Source: a bacterium
Lineage (GTDB): Bacteria; Planctomycetota; SZUA-567
DNA length: 64,000 bases
Assembly (NCBI GenBank): GCA_003245715.1
Contig: QKCJ01000018.1
Coordinates: 1 to 64,000, forward strand
Reading direction: 5' to 3'
Numbering within the stretch: the stretch's first letter is position 1; each line of letters begins with the position of its first letter. Below, in pieces: positions 12,473 through 21,866 of this stretch. Position numbers and translations under genes: made by a program. Under the pieces are notes generated by a model. It did no database searches. It was given only the letters and a program-made list of their open reading frames with translations, and was not told the origin of the DNA.

Positions 12473-12805
12473 TTAATCCTTTTTGTTTTTGCCCTGCAGC
12501 GCTTCTTTGGCAGCCGGGAATATTTCCATTATTTCTTCTATTTCCGCGCAGGGAAAGTCCTCGCACTGCGCGCAAGTTTCAATTTCCTTGCTGGCGCAGC
12601 AACTTCTGACCTGACAGTTTGCACATTTGCCTGGTCTATTGCTGGATTTGCAGCCTTCGCAGAAAACTTCCTCGGTTGTCAGGTTCTCGCCGGATAGCTC
12701 GTTCCAGGTTTTTGCAAGTTTCTTTTTCAGTTCAAGGTCATCATTTTTATAGGCAATATATGCATCACAATTTGCGCACTCAAGCCCACAACACGCTGTA
12801 TTCAT
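12473..12805 (-). CDS. DUF3795-type cysteine-rich protein
   Basis: A 110-residue protein with about a dozen Cys in paired motifs (CCGLECANC near the N-terminus, CEGCKS, CANC, CCAS, CAQCEDFPC), typical of the DUF3795 family, which is thought to bind metal but has no proven function. First gene of a two-gene operon with the PP-loop enzyme. The pairing suggests sulfur or metal handling linked to RNA modification, an inference only. Confidence 0.8.
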   Translation of the reverse strand: MNTACCGLECANCDAYIAYKNDDLELKKKLAKTWNELSGENLTTEEVFCEGCKSSNRPGKCANCQVRSCCASKEIETCAQCEDFPCAEIEEIMEIFPAAKEALQGKNKKD

Positions 12806-12876
12806 TATATGTCCTCCCTAGCCGTATATTATTATATTCGGAGGTATTGATTTTTAAAGGGTAAAAGGAGGGTTGG

Positions 12877-13752
12877 TTATTTTTTATCGAAATTCTTCCG
12901 GTCGCTGGCCGGGGAAATACGGAAAAATTTCTTGTACTGGTGGCTGAAGGCAAAACGGTCGGTATATCCGAGCATCAGGCTGATGTGGTTGATGGTCAGT
13001 TCGGAATGGCGCAGCAAGTATTTTGCATACTGCATCTTTGCCCTCAAACGGTATGATTTCATGGTCATGCCGGCCTTTTTTTTGAAAATTCGGCTTAAAT
13101 GATCATAGCTATAACCAAATTCCTCGCTGATGGCCTTGAAATCCGGTTCGCTTTCAAAGGATTCGGTGATTTTGTTTATTGCATATTCGGCAATTTTATG
13201 CTGCTGTACTGATCTGTTATTGAGATGGTTCAGGCTAAGGTTGTCTTTTTCATGCAAAAGTGTCAGTAATGGTTGCAGCGCTGCCAGCACTCGTCCGGTT
13301 CTGATGCGCGGGTTATCTGAGGAATCAAAAGACTCGAAAAACGCGCCAATAAGCTCATATAGTTGCGGACTTGGCAGGATCTTGCAGTACTCAATATCCA
13401 GGTCAATGATGCCGAAATCTGTGAAAGGCTGATGGAATCCGGGGCTCATTAAAATGCAGAATTCCTTCCAGGGGATGGAAAAATCACGGCTGACCGAGTG
13501 GCTGACCTGGGGGCGGCGCAGAAAAAGGCTGCCGGGCGTCAGTTCATATTTTTGTCCGGTCTGGTCGTTAATCATCTCCCCGCGCCCCTCAAGGAGGTAG
13601 AGCCAGCGGTAATTGTTATCAATGATGTTTTTATTGGCGATCATAACATTTTTATCTGTAAGTATCACAGCAGAAAGTGTTTCCTGCTGTCCCGTGGAGT
13701 TAGTGTAATTTATTGCCTTGTGTGTTGGGGCTAGATTGATATATCGATTCAT
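12877..13752 (-). CDS. AraC-family transcriptional regulator
   Basis: A 291-residue protein with an N-terminal cupin-like ligand domain (about 1-160, containing LEGRGEMI and PGSLFLRRP) and a C-terminal double helix-turn-helix (about 190-285, with FGYSYDHLSRIFKK and LGYTDRFAFSHQYKKFF). It is transcribed away from the sulfatase gene across a 105-base region with repeated elements, so it probably controls the sulfatase, and perhaps itself, in response to a sugar-like ligand. The ligand is unknown. Confidence 0.9.
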   Translation of the reverse strand: MNRYINLAPTHKAINYTNSTGQQETLSAVILTDKNVMIANKNIIDNNYRWLYLLEGRGEMINDQTGQKYELTPGSLFLRRPQVSHSVSRDFSIPWKEFCILMSPGFHQPFTDFGIIDLDIEYCKILPSPQLYELIGAFFESFDSSDNPRIRTGRVLAALQPLLTLLHEKDNLSLNHLNNRSVQQHKIAEYAINKITESFESEPDFKAISEEFGYSYDHLSRIFKKKAGMTMKSYRLRAKMQYAKYLLRHSELTINHISLMLGYTDRFAFSHQYKKFFRISPASDRKNFDKK

Positions 13753-13840
13753 AACATATAAAACCTTATCTGGAGCATTTTTTACAGCTAAAAATTATGA
13801 TAATATTTATTTTATAACATATTTATCGTTAAGACCAGAT
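13751..13840. promoter_or_regulatory. AraC/sulfatase divergent control region
   Basis: ATAACATAT occurs twice as a direct repeat (13751-13759 and 13814-13822), and ATCTGG (13768-13773) is mirrored by CCAGAT (13835-13840). Either set could be half-sites for the adjacent AraC-type regulator. Confidence 0.4.
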
Positions 13841-13857
13841 TTTTTTCAGGAGAAAAC

Positions 13858-15315
13858 ATGAGCAAACCTAATATTCTGATATTCATGACCGACCAGCAGC
13901 GCGGGGCGACAGCTCTGCCCGAGCATCCGGCAAAGACGCCCAATCTTGAGGTTTTTGGCAAGCAGGGCGTGACCTTTACCCAGACTTTCTGCCCCTCACC
14001 GCATTGCTGCCCATCGCGCGCTACTTTTATGAGTGGGCTTTATCCGACCGAACATGGTGTCTGGCATAATGTTGCGGTACTTAATGCCATTTCGCGCGGG
14101 CTGAATGAGGGTGTTCGTTTGTGGAGTGAGGACTTAAATGAGGCCGGTTATGATCTGGAGTATATCGGTAAGTGGCACGTTTCAGCGCTGGAAAGTCCGG
14201 CTGACCGTGGCTGGAAGGAAGGGCATGTGACCTCCAGAAAAGGGATGGCCACGCCTGAGAACGTCTGGGGGGCTTACAGGCAGAAGGCTGAGTTGCCCGA
14301 GCAGGCGCGCAGTGACGGGCAGATTGTCCGCAACGGTTATGGTGATCTGCAATTCTATGGTATCAAAGAAAACCCCTGTAATGATGAAGAGGTGCGTCTT
14401 GGGGCGATTGAGGCGCTTAGCCGCAAAAATGCGGAATCTGATCCGTGGTGCATGTATGTCGGTCCGCTTGGGCCGCATGATCCTTATCACGTTCCGCAGC
14501 GTTTCCTTGATATGTATAACCTTGATGATATTCAGCTGCCAGAGAGTTATAGTGACAAAATGGAGGACAAGCCCGCCCTTTACCGCCGCACGCGGGATAA
14601 TTTCGACCAGCTGACCGAGCTTGAACAGCGCAAGACAATTATGCATTATTACGCATTTTGCAGCTATGAGGACTGGCTCTTTGGGGAGGTTCTGAAGGCG
14701 CTTGAGAAGACCGGTCAGGCTGATAACACAATTGTCGTCTACTGCTCAGACCATGGTGATTATCTTGGCGAGCATGGTCTCTGGTGCAAGGGTTTACCAT
14801 GTTTCAGGGGGGCGTATGAGGTGCCGAATATTATCCGCTGGCCGGCAGGTCTGAAAAATCCGGGACGCAGGGTTGAAGAATTTGTCTCGCTTGCTGATTT
14901 TGCGCCGACCTTCCTTGAAGTGGCCGGGGTTAAGACTGGGCGCAGATTTGCCGGCGCTAGTCTGATGCCGTTTATCTATAATGAAAAACCGGAAAGCTGG
15001 CGCGATGCGATCTTCACCCAGAGCATGGGCAATGAACTCTTTGGCATCCAGCGCTCAATAATGACTAAAGACTGGAAGTTTGTCTATAACGGTTTTGATT
15101 ATGACGAGTTATATGATCTCAAGGCTGACCCTGATGAGGTTAAGAATCTCGCAACTGATCCGCAGTATAAAGAATTGATGAAAGACATGATGACACGTAT
15201 CTGGCAGTTTGGTTACGAGAACGGTGAGACCTCGATCAATCCTTATGTCATGGTTGCGCTGGGGCAGTGTGGGCCGGGTGAGATCTTCCGCAGGGAAAGT
15301 GTCAGTTGCTGCTGA
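13858..15315 (+). CDS. Sulfatase (formylglycine-dependent, S1 family)
   Basis: A 485-residue hydrolase of sulfate esters. The metal site begins with MTDQQ (D12, Q13), and the sulfatase signature CCPSRATFMSG places the Cys to be converted to formylglycine at residue 50. Further motifs are GKWH and a late SDHGDYLGEHG. There is no signal peptide, so it is probably cytoplasmic, acting on imported sulfated sugars or similar compounds. The ribosome site is TTCAGGAG. It is divergent from an AraC regulator. The modifying enzyme is not in the window. Confidence 0.92.
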   Translation: MSKPNILIFMTDQQRGATALPEHPAKTPNLEVFGKQGVTFTQTFCPSPHCCPSRATFMSGLYPTEHGVWHNVAVLNAISRGLNEGVRLWSEDLNEAGYDLEYIGKWHVSALESPADRGWKEGHVTSRKGMATPENVWGAYRQKAELPEQARSDGQIVRNGYGDLQFYGIKENPCNDEEVRLGAIEALSRKNAESDPWCMYVGPLGPHDPYHVPQRFLDMYNLDDIQLPESYSDKMEDKPALYRRTRDNFDQLTELEQRKTIMHYYAFCSYEDWLFGEVLKALEKTGQADNTIVVYCSDHGDYLGEHGLWCKGLPCFRGAYEVPNIIRWPAGLKNPGRRVEEFVSLADFAPTFLEVAGVKTGRRFAGASLMPFIYNEKPESWRDAIFTQSMGNELFGIQRSIMTKDWKFVYNGFDYDELYDLKADPDEVKNLATDPQYKELMKDMMTRIWQFGYENGETSINPYVMVALGQCGPGEIFRRESVSCC

Positions 15316-15374
15316 GGGTGGGTGTTATAAATGTAATTGCGTGATTTATTACATGGGTCTGCCCGCCCCATGCC

Positions 15375-15418
15375 CCGGCAAACATGGCATGTTTGATCGC
15401 ATTTTTATGCTTTGCCGG
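15375..15418. repeat. Inverted repeat downstream of the sulfatase
   Basis: CCGGCAAA (15375-15382) and TTTGCCGG (15411-15418) flank 28 bases that contain the palindrome CATGGCATG. It has no T-run and could be an RNA-stabilising 3' hairpin. Confidence 0.5.
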
Positions 15419-15456
15419 AGTTGCTTGCTTAAACGACTAATGATAGTGAAAATAAT

Positions 15457-15487
15457 AGCGGTACTCCTTATATTCGGGAGTACCGCT
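15457..15487. terminator. Bidirectional terminator between convergent genes
   Basis: 11-bp arms AGCGGTACTCC/GGAGTACCGCT with T-rich flanks on both strands. It separates the sulfatase (plus) from CASDH (minus). Confidence 0.85.
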
Positions 15488-15517
15488 GTTGTTATTATTT
15501 TGGCATCGCCTGAGAGG

Positions 15518-16729
15518 TCAGATAAATTCTTTGGGTTTCTCGTCAAGCCAGACCACCTGCCACGGCAGGCCGCGGACATTAAGCTCTTCCATAAATGGCA
15601 TCGGATTGAATTGCTCTACATTATATACGCCCGCACCTTTCCACTGACCAGTCAGCAGCATCTTCGCGCCGATCATCGCCGGAACGCCGGTAGTGTAGCT
15701 TACTGCCTGCGCGCCAACTTCTTCGTGGCATACTGCGTGGTCACAGTTGTTATAGATAAAGCAGATTTTCTTCTGACCGTCCTTGATGCCTTCAATCAGA
15801 CAGCCGATAGAGGTCTTGCCGGTGTAGCCGTCAGAGAGTGAGGCCGGGTCAGGCAGGAGCGCCTTGAGGAATTTGAGCGGGATAATCTGCTGTCCCTCAA
15901 ACTCGACCGGTTCAATCGAGGTCATGCCGACATTCTGTAAAACCCTTAGGTGTGTGATATATTCCTCTCCGAAGGTCATCCAGAAACGGATACGCTTCAA
16001 GCCCCTGATGTTCTTGACCAGTGACTCCTCTTCCTCATGGTAGAGCAGGTAGGAGTTGCGCACGCCCACTCCGGGGTAGTCAAACTCGTGGCAGACAGAC
16101 ATCGGCTCGATCTCTCTCCACTCGCCGTTTTCCCAGTATTTTCCCTTCTGGGTGATCTCGCGGATATTGATCTCGGGGTTAAAATTGGTGGCAAACGCGT
16201 GGCCGTGGTCGCCGCCGTTGCAGTCTAAAATGTCAATATAATGAATTTCGTCGAACAGCTCCTGCTGGGCATATGCGCAGTAAATATTGGTCACGCCCGG
16301 GTCAAAACCGCAGCCAAGAAGCGCCGTCAGTCCGGCTTTCTGGTAACGATCCTGATAGGCCCACTGCCAGCTGTACTCGAATTTCGCCTCTTCCGGTGGC
16401 TCGTAATTGGCGGTATCCATATAATTTACGCCGGTTTCAAGGCAGGCGTCCATAATCGGCAGGTCCTGATATGGCAGAGCCACATTTATGACCAAATCCG
16501 GCTTGATTTTCTTGATAAGCGCGCATAATTCCGGCACATTGTCAGCATCGACCTCTTCAACTGCTATTTCAACCCCGGTGCGTTCCCTGACACCGGCGGC
16601 GATCTCTTCGCACTTGGAAACTGTTCTGCTGGCAAGAGTTATATGAGAGAAAATATCGGGTTGCTGGGCGCATTTATTGACTACCACCCCTCCAACACCG
16701 CCTGCTCCGATAATCAGGACATTGCTCAT
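15518..16729 (-). CDS. Carboxynorspermidine/carboxyspermidine dehydrogenase (saccharopine dehydrogenase family)
   Basis: A 403-residue NADPH-dependent enzyme with an N-terminal Rossmann motif (IIGAGGVGGVV, residues 6-16). It condenses aspartate semialdehyde with a diamine (diaminopropane or putrescine) and reduces the product. Family features include GCGFDPGVTN and a C-terminal TGVPAMIGA segment. The decarboxylase NspC that completes the route is encoded at 19651-20844 on the other strand, which supports the polyamine role over lysine metabolism. The ribosome site AGGAGGAAT gives the start at 16729. Confidence 0.88.
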   Translation of the reverse strand: MSNVLIIGAGGVGGVVVNKCAQQPDIFSHITLASRTVSKCEEIAAGVRERTGVEIAVEEVDADNVPELCALIKKIKPDLVINVALPYQDLPIMDACLETGVNYMDTANYEPPEEAKFEYSWQWAYQDRYQKAGLTALLGCGFDPGVTNIYCAYAQQELFDEIHYIDILDCNGGDHGHAFATNFNPEINIREITQKGKYWENGEWREIEPMSVCHEFDYPGVGVRNSYLLYHEEEESLVKNIRGLKRIRFWMTFGEEYITHLRVLQNVGMTSIEPVEFEGQQIIPLKFLKALLPDPASLSDGYTGKTSIGCLIEGIKDGQKKICFIYNNCDHAVCHEEVGAQAVSYTTGVPAMIGAKMLLTGQWKGAGVYNVEQFNPMPFMEELNVRGLPWQVVWLDEKPKEFI

Positions 16730-16938
16730 TTAAAAAAATTCCTCCTGGTTGGCGCATTCATAGCGCGAAAACAAAGTATTGAGCATAAATTTATTTATTG
16801 CCAGATTATGTTTTAGCGGTAGGGCTCAGTCAAGTTAAAAGATAAAAAAGCGTACTTGTCAAATTATCATAAATCGCTAACAAATAAATTGTTTGTGATA
16901 GATACTGGTTAAAAGTGCCAACTCCTTTAGGTAGCTCC

Positions 16939-16968
16939 TTGACGGTGGGGGGATTCTGATAATAATGT
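16939..16968 (+). promoter_or_regulatory. Possible nadA promoter
   Basis: The 309-base gap between CASDH and nadA holds both divergent control regions. TTGACG (16939-16944) is followed by overlapping AT-rich -10 candidates (TAATGT at 16963 gives an 18-base spacer). No riboswitch was recognised. Confidence 0.4.
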
Positions 16969-17038
16969 AGGGATAGGAAAAAGTTGTAATTATGCACTGG
17001 TAAATACTTTAATCATTGAAAACGATGAGGGAAATTAC

Positions 17039-17953
17039 GTGTCTGAGGAAATGATAGCAAAGATAAAGGAGCTGGCAAAGGAGCGCCAGGCGATTATTCT
17101 GGTTCACAATTATCAGCTTGGCGAGGTTCAGGATATCGGCGATTATGTTGGCGACAGTCTTGGCTTGTCCCGTATTGCCGCACAGACAGAGGCGAAGGTC
17201 ATTGTTTTTTGCGGGGTTCATTTCATGGCTGAGACAGCGGCTATTCTCTCACCGGATAAGACAGTTCTTCTGCCCGATGCCAATGCCGGTTGCCCGATGG
17301 CTAACATGGTTACTGGCCGGCAGCTGCGAAACCTCAAAGAACAGCATCCGGGAGCGGTGGTTGTTACTTATGTCAACTCCACTGCCGAGGTCAAGGCTGA
17401 GAGTGATATCTGCTGCACCTCTGCCAACGCTGTTGAGGTTGTCCGCTCGATTCCTGAGGATAAGGAAATTATCTTCGCGCCTGACCGCAATCTCGGAAGT
17501 TATGTCGCCTCGCAGCTTGGGCGTGATATGATTCTCTGGAACGGCTTCTGCCCGACCCATGAGCGGATTCTGCCTGAGCATGTAAAGCAGGCAAAAAATG
17601 ATCACCCCGATGCGCAGCTTCTGGTGCATCCCGAGTCGCGTCCCGCAGTTGTCAAACTGGCTGATTTTGTCGGCAGCACGACCGGTATTCTCAATTACTG
17701 CCGGGAATCAAATGGCAAGGAATTTATTATTGCTACTGAGTGCGGAATCATGCACACCCTGAAAAAAGAGAATCCGGGCAAGAAATTTTATCTGGCGTCT
17801 GAGGTTGCTGACTGTCCGAATATGAAGCTTTCCACACTTGAGAAAGTGCTGTGGGCGCTTGAGGATATGCAGCCGGTAGTCACGGTTGACAAAGAGATAG
17901 CCGCGCGTGCGCTCAGGCCCATTGAAAAGATGCTGGCGATTACTGCTTCCTGA
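17039..17953 (+). CDS. nadA: Quinolinate synthase
   Basis: A 304-residue [4Fe-4S] enzyme of de novo NAD synthesis, condensing iminoaspartate with dihydroxyacetone phosphate. The cluster Cys residues are C85 ([10 protein letters not shown]), C171 (WNGFCPTHE) and C259 (VADCPNMK). The start is GTG at 17039, six bases after TGAGGG; an ATG at 17051 lacks a site. NadB and nadC are not in the window. It heads a run of plus-strand genes (VOC protein, thiH, nspC, MtfA-like, LpxH-like) with short gaps. Confidence 0.96.
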   Translation: MSEEMIAKIKELAKERQAIILVHNYQLGEVQDIGDYVGDSLGLSRIAAQTEAKVIVFCGVHFMAETAAILSPDKTVLLPDANAGCPMANMVTGRQLRNLKEQHPGAVVVTYVNSTAEVKAESDICCTSANAVEVVRSIPEDKEIIFAPDRNLGSYVASQLGRDMILWNGFCPTHERILPEHVKQAKNDHPDAQLLVHPESRPAVVKLADFVGSTTGILNYCRESNGKEFIIATECGIMHTLKKENPGKKFYLASEVADCPNMKLSTLEKVLWALEDMQPVVTVDKEIAARALRPIEKMLAITAS

Positions 17954-18028
17954 GATTTGTATTTGTCATGAAAAACAATTGCGGCGCGAGCTGCTTGAAA
18001 AGACTAAAAATAATAGAGGACGAAAAAA

Positions 18029-18415
18029 ATGATCAGCGGAATTCATCACGTGGCAATCAAGGTCGGTGATTTTGAAAAGGCGCTCAAATTTTATGAAGAG
18101 GGTATTGGTCTGGCTCCGGTTCGTGTCTGGGGTGAGGGTGATAGCCGTGGTGCGATGTATGATACTGGCGCTGGCATCTTTGAGATTTTTGCCGGTGGTG
18201 ATAACGAGCCGGTTGAGGGGATGATCAAGCATATTGCCCTTACTGCTGATGATGTGGACGGTCATTATAAGAAAGCGCTTGATGCCGGAGCAAAGCCGCA
18301 CATGGAGCCGAAGAACCACACCATCAAGGCTGTCAGCGGTTCTGATATTGATATTCGCATTGCGTTTGTGGTTGCCCCGACGGGGGAGCTGGTTGAGTTT
18401 CTGCAGGAGCTGTAA
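18029..18415 (+). CDS. VOC-family (glyoxalase/dioxygenase fold) protein
   Basis: A 128-residue single-domain protein of the vicinal-oxygen-chelate fold: the N-terminal GIHHVAIKVGDFEKALKFY module, the strand FEIFAGG, the second module IKHIALTADDVDGHYKKAL, and a C-terminal PTGELVEFLQ strand. Candidate metal ligands are His6 or His7 and the late Glu. It is similar in build to glyoxalase I-like and methylmalonyl-CoA epimerase-like proteins; the substrate is unknown. Confidence 0.85.
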   Translation: MISGIHHVAIKVGDFEKALKFYEEGIGLAPVRVWGEGDSRGAMYDTGAGIFEIFAGGDNEPVEGMIKHIALTADDVDGHYKKALDAGAKPHMEPKNHTIKAVSGSDIDIRIAFVVAPTGELVEFLQEL

Positions 18416-18472
18416 AAAGCTTTTTATAGTAGAGCAACGGTGTAATTAACGGGTTATAGCAGGAACAGAAAA

Positions 18473-19618
18473 ATGTCATCATTAATATATCAGGCGCTTG
18501 TCGAAAACGGTCTGGAGTCATGTCCGGAGGATATCGATTCGCGCTTTAAGTCAATTACTACCGCTGATGTCCGTAAGGAGATTGCCGACAGGTTCGCGCC
18601 GTTTTCAGTCAGGCGTGCGGAAGTTCTGCTTTCACCGGCTGCCCGCGGTGAGCTTGAAGCGATGGCGCAGGCTGCGCACGAGATAACCCTGCAGCGCTTC
18701 GGCAAGACAATCGCCCTCTACGCCCCGCTCTACGTGAGTAATTACTGCTGCAACCAGTGCCTCTACTGCGGCTTCAATTCAACCCACGACATCCACCGCT
18801 CACGTCTGACTGTTGACGAAGCTGTCAAGGAAGCTGAGATTATCGCGGCTGAAGGTTTTGGCGATCTGTTGCTGGTCAGTGGAGAAGACCCGCGCTACGC
18901 CTCGGTTGATTATTTCTGCGAACTGACCACGCGCCTGCGCGAAATCTTTGACACCATCTCAATTGAAATCTATCCTCTTCAGCATGACGGTTATAAAAAA
19001 CTCTTTGACGCTGGTGTGGACGGGATGACGCTTTATCAGGAAACCTATGACGAGAGTCTGTTCCCGTTTTATCACAAAAAAGGCCCGAAGGCAAATTACC
19101 AGGGACGTCTTCAGGCTGTTGAAGATGCTGCGGCTGCGGGTATGCGCCAGATTGGCGTTGGCAGTCTGCTTGGTCTTAATCACTGGCGTTACGAAGCACT
19201 CTGCACGGCTCTGCATGCGGCGACGATCATGAAAAATTTCTGGCGTACGCGCGTCTCGGTCTCCTTCCCGCGCATGCGCCCGGCCAGCGGCGTAAATCCT
19301 GAGTGGCTCAAGCCTGTCGATGACCACTCGCTGGCGCAGCTTCTGGCGGCGTTGCGGATACTATTCCCGGATATGGGTCTGGTTCTTTCAACGCGCGAAC
19401 CGGCCGAGTTGCGTGATTCATTATTGCCCTTTGGCCTGACACGTATCAGTGCCGGCAGCAAGACCAATCCCGGAGGTTACGGTGATGAGGACGCTGGTGA
19501 GGAGCAGTTTAAAATTGCCGATGAGAGAAGCCCGGCAGAGGTTGCGGCGATGCTCAAGAGCAAGGGGTATGACCCGGTCTGGAAAGACTGGGATTCGTCA
19601 TTTCTTACGACTGCCTGA
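18473..19618 (+). CDS. thiH: 2-iminoacetate synthase (tyrosine lyase)
   Basis: A 381-residue radical SAM enzyme that cleaves tyrosine to dehydroglycine for the thiazole half of thiamine. The cluster motif CxxxCxxC is C92, C96 and C99 within YCCNQCLYCGF. The body has the ThiH features LLVSGEDPRY, IEIYPL and TLYQETYDESLFPFYH, and the C-terminal BATS-type region includes RISAGSKTNPGGY. Other thi genes are absent here, so it sits apart from its pathway. HydG was considered, but the length and C-terminus fit ThiH. Confidence 0.92.
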   Translation: MSSLIYQALVENGLESCPEDIDSRFKSITTADVRKEIADRFAPFSVRRAEVLLSPAARGELEAMAQAAHEITLQRFGKTIALYAPLYVSNYCCNQCLYCGFNSTHDIHRSRLTVDEAVKEAEIIAAEGFGDLLLVSGEDPRYASVDYFCELTTRLREIFDTISIEIYPLQHDGYKKLFDAGVDGMTLYQETYDESLFPFYHKKGPKANYQGRLQAVEDAAAAGMRQIGVGSLLGLNHWRYEALCTALHAATIMKNFWRTRVSVSFPRMRPASGVNPEWLKPVDDHSLAQLLAALRILFPDMGLVLSTREPAELRDSLLPFGLTRISAGSKTNPGGYGDEDAGEEQFKIADERSPAEVAAMLKSKGYDPVWKDWDSSFLTTA

Positions 19619-19650
19619 AATAATTTAAAATACGGAGCAGGGTTAAACCA

Positions 19651-20844
19651 ATGAGTGAACTTGCAGACCTTTCTGAGTGCGCGCGGGCTTGTGACGGGCT
19701 TAATTTGTATGATGATAATCTGCAGACCCCTGCGTATGTGATTGATCTCGCCCGGCTGCGGCGCAATAACCGTATCCTTGATTATGTCGCACGTAAAAGC
19801 GGCGCGCAGATTCTTCTGGCGCTCAAGGCGTACTCCTGTTATAAAACATTCCCGCTTTTGCGCGGGGCTCTTGCGGGAACGTGTGCAAGCTCACTTGATG
19901 AAGCGCGGCTATCCTCGGAAGAGTTCAGTAAGGAGACGCATGTTTTTTCACCAGCCTATAAAGAAGAGCAGATAGAGGAGTATCTCAAATACTGTTCGCA
20001 TTTTTCGTTTAATTCAATCTCGCAGTGGCTTCGTTTCCGTGAGCGTCTTTGCTGCGTGCCGGGAGTGTCCTGCGGCTTGCGGATTAATCCTGAACATCGC
20101 GAGACTGATGTTGAAATGTATGACCCGTGCGGGAAATTTTCACGTCTTGGGATAACTGTCAGTGAGCTGGAAAAAGGCGGTGATGATGTTTGGCGCGGCG
20201 TTGAGGGTTTGCACTTTCATAATCTGTGCGAGAAGTATGCCGAGCATTTTGCGCGCACGCTCTGCGTAGTTGAGAAGAAGTTCGGCAAGTACCTGCACCG
20301 CATGAAATGGATCAATTGCGGCGGCGGGCATCTGGTAACGTCGCCGGGGTATGATGTCGAGAAGCTGATTTCATTGCTGCGAAGCTTCAGGGAAAAATAC
20401 GGCGTTGAGGTTTATCTTGAGCCCGGTGAAGCGCACGCGCGTGATGCGGGGGTTTTGGTAAGCGAGGTTGTTGATGTCCTCTATAATCAGATGCCGGTGG
20501 CGATTATGGATACCTCAGCTGCGACACATATGCCGGATGTTCTTGAGATGCCGTACCGGCCAGAGATAACCGGCGCCGGTGAGAGCGGGGCGTATGCAAA
20601 TACTTATCGCCTTGGCGGACCAAGTTGTCTGGCTGGGGATGTGATAGGTGATTATTCTTTCGCTGCAGAGCTTGCGCCGGGGGGGCGATTGGCGTTTGAG
20701 GATATGGCGCATTATACGATGGTCAAGACCAATACCTTTAACGGTATCAGGCTGCCGTCGATTTATACTTATGATCCTGATAATCGCGAGTTGGTTCTTC
20801 TGCATGAGTATTCATATAGGGATTTTAAGTCGCGTCTGGCGTAG
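19651..20844 (+). CDS. nspC: Carboxynorspermidine/carboxyspermidine decarboxylase
   Basis: A 397-residue PLP enzyme of the alanine racemase-fold decarboxylases. The PLP Lys is in LLALKAYS near residue 58. The family segments RINPEHRE, GLHFHNLCEK, INCGGGH and YLEPGEA follow, and GPSCLAGD carries the catalytic Cys. It decarboxylates the product of CASDH (15518-16729) to norspermidine or spermidine. The ribosome site is ACGGAGC. It follows thiH by 32 bases. Confidence 0.93.
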   Translation: MSELADLSECARACDGLNLYDDNLQTPAYVIDLARLRRNNRILDYVARKSGAQILLALKAYSCYKTFPLLRGALAGTCASSLDEARLSSEEFSKETHVFSPAYKEEQIEEYLKYCSHFSFNSISQWLRFRERLCCVPGVSCGLRINPEHRETDVEMYDPCGKFSRLGITVSELEKGGDDVWRGVEGLHFHNLCEKYAEHFARTLCVVEKKFGKYLHRMKWINCGGGHLVTSPGYDVEKLISLLRSFREKYGVEVYLEPGEAHARDAGVLVSEVVDVLYNQMPVAIMDTSAATHMPDVLEMPYRPEITGAGESGAYANTYRLGGPSCLAGDVIGDYSFAAELAPGGRLAFEDMAHYTMVKTNTFNGIRLPSIYTYDPDNRELVLLHEYSYRDFKSRLA

Positions 20845-20892
20845 GACGAAATGCGGGCTGATTTTTAATAATAATTAATTAAGGAAACAAGG

Positions 20893-21825
20893 ATGCTTCC
20901 AACAGCGAATTTTATCAGATACGAGCGGCGTGGTGCGATGTTCCGGGCGGGCTTTGCACTTTTAATTGCCATTGTTATCGCCGCGCCTTCATATCTTCTG
21001 CATCCGCTGGCGAGTCTTTCGGTTCTGACAGTTGGTGTTATTGTCGGAGCGGGACTTTACTGGTTTTCAACTTCAACCTCAAGGCGGCGCAAAAAAATAA
21101 TCACCAAGGAATTTTCTCCGGCGTGGCGCGACGTTCTGCTCTGCAGAGTTGATTATTACCGCGACCTTGATGAGCTTGACCGCGAGCGGTTTGAGCGTAA
21201 CGTGCAGATATTTCTGGCGGAGAAAGCAATTGAGGGCACAGGCGTTGAGCTTGATGAAACTTTGCGGGTGCTGGTTGCGGCGAGTGCGATTATTCCGATC
21301 TTCGGTTTTGAGGACTGGGAGTACGGCATGCTTGATCTGGTGGTGGTGCGTCCTGAGCCGTTTGAAGCGCACTTCCGCAAAGATATCAGCGCCAATGATT
21401 CGTTATTTGCTACAGGCATGGTTGGTGATATCGGGATCTTCAGTGGAACTCTGGTGTTGTCGGCGCCGGATCTGCTGCGTGACTTTCAGCTGGAGCATGA
21501 CAAACATAATGTCGGCGTGCATGAGTTCTCGCACCTGATTGACAAGGCTTCGGGGCATATCGACGGCTTCCCGGTCAGTCTGCCATATAAGTCATTCAAT
21601 GCCTGGGGCAAGATGGTTCATAATATTCTGGCGCAGGGACGCCGTGGTGCTAACTGTGATATTCCCCAGTATGGTTTTACCAATGAATCGGAATTTTTTG
21701 CGGTTATCAGCGAATATTTTTTTGAGAAACCCAAAGACCTCGCGCAGCACCACCCGGAGCTTTTTGGCCTGCTTGAGGAAATATTCCGCCAGCACCCTTT
21801 AAAGAAAAATAAGACGGCAGTATAA
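20893..21825 (+). CDS. MtfA-like zinc peptidase with N-terminal membrane segments
   Basis: A 310-residue protein with a hydrophobic N-terminal hairpin (about residues 16-55), then a cytoplasmic domain of the MtfA (M90) type. The metalloprotease motif is VHEFSHLID, with a downstream NESEFFAVISEYFFEKP that supplies the third ligand Glu. In E. coli MtfA binds the glucose-PTS repressor Mlc; here only the fold and active site are evident. The membrane anchor is an addition relative to E. coli MtfA. The start follows AAGGAAACAAGG. Confidence 0.85.
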   Translation: MLPTANFIRYERRGAMFRAGFALLIAIVIAAPSYLLHPLASLSVLTVGVIVGAGLYWFSTSTSRRRKKIITKEFSPAWRDVLLCRVDYYRDLDELDRERFERNVQIFLAEKAIEGTGVELDETLRVLVAASAIIPIFGFEDWEYGMLDLVVVRPEPFEAHFRKDISANDSLFATGMVGDIGIFSGTLVLSAPDLLRDFQLEHDKHNVGVHEFSHLIDKASGHIDGFPVSLPYKSFNAWGKMVHNILAQGRRGANCDIPQYGFTNESEFFAVISEYFFEKPKDLAQHHPELFGLLEEIFRQHPLKKNKTAV

Positions 21826-21866
21826 TATAAAACAAATTCGCCTTAGAAGAGTCGGGAAATTTATTC

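Noticed and set aside
15209-15841. A 210-residue plus-strand frame spanning the sulfatase end and CASDH
   Set aside because: It overlaps two well-supported genes and a terminator on the wrong strand or frame.
16730-17038. A riboswitch ahead of nadA
   Set aside because: No recognisable NAD-sensing or other known aptamer pattern was found; only a possible promoter.
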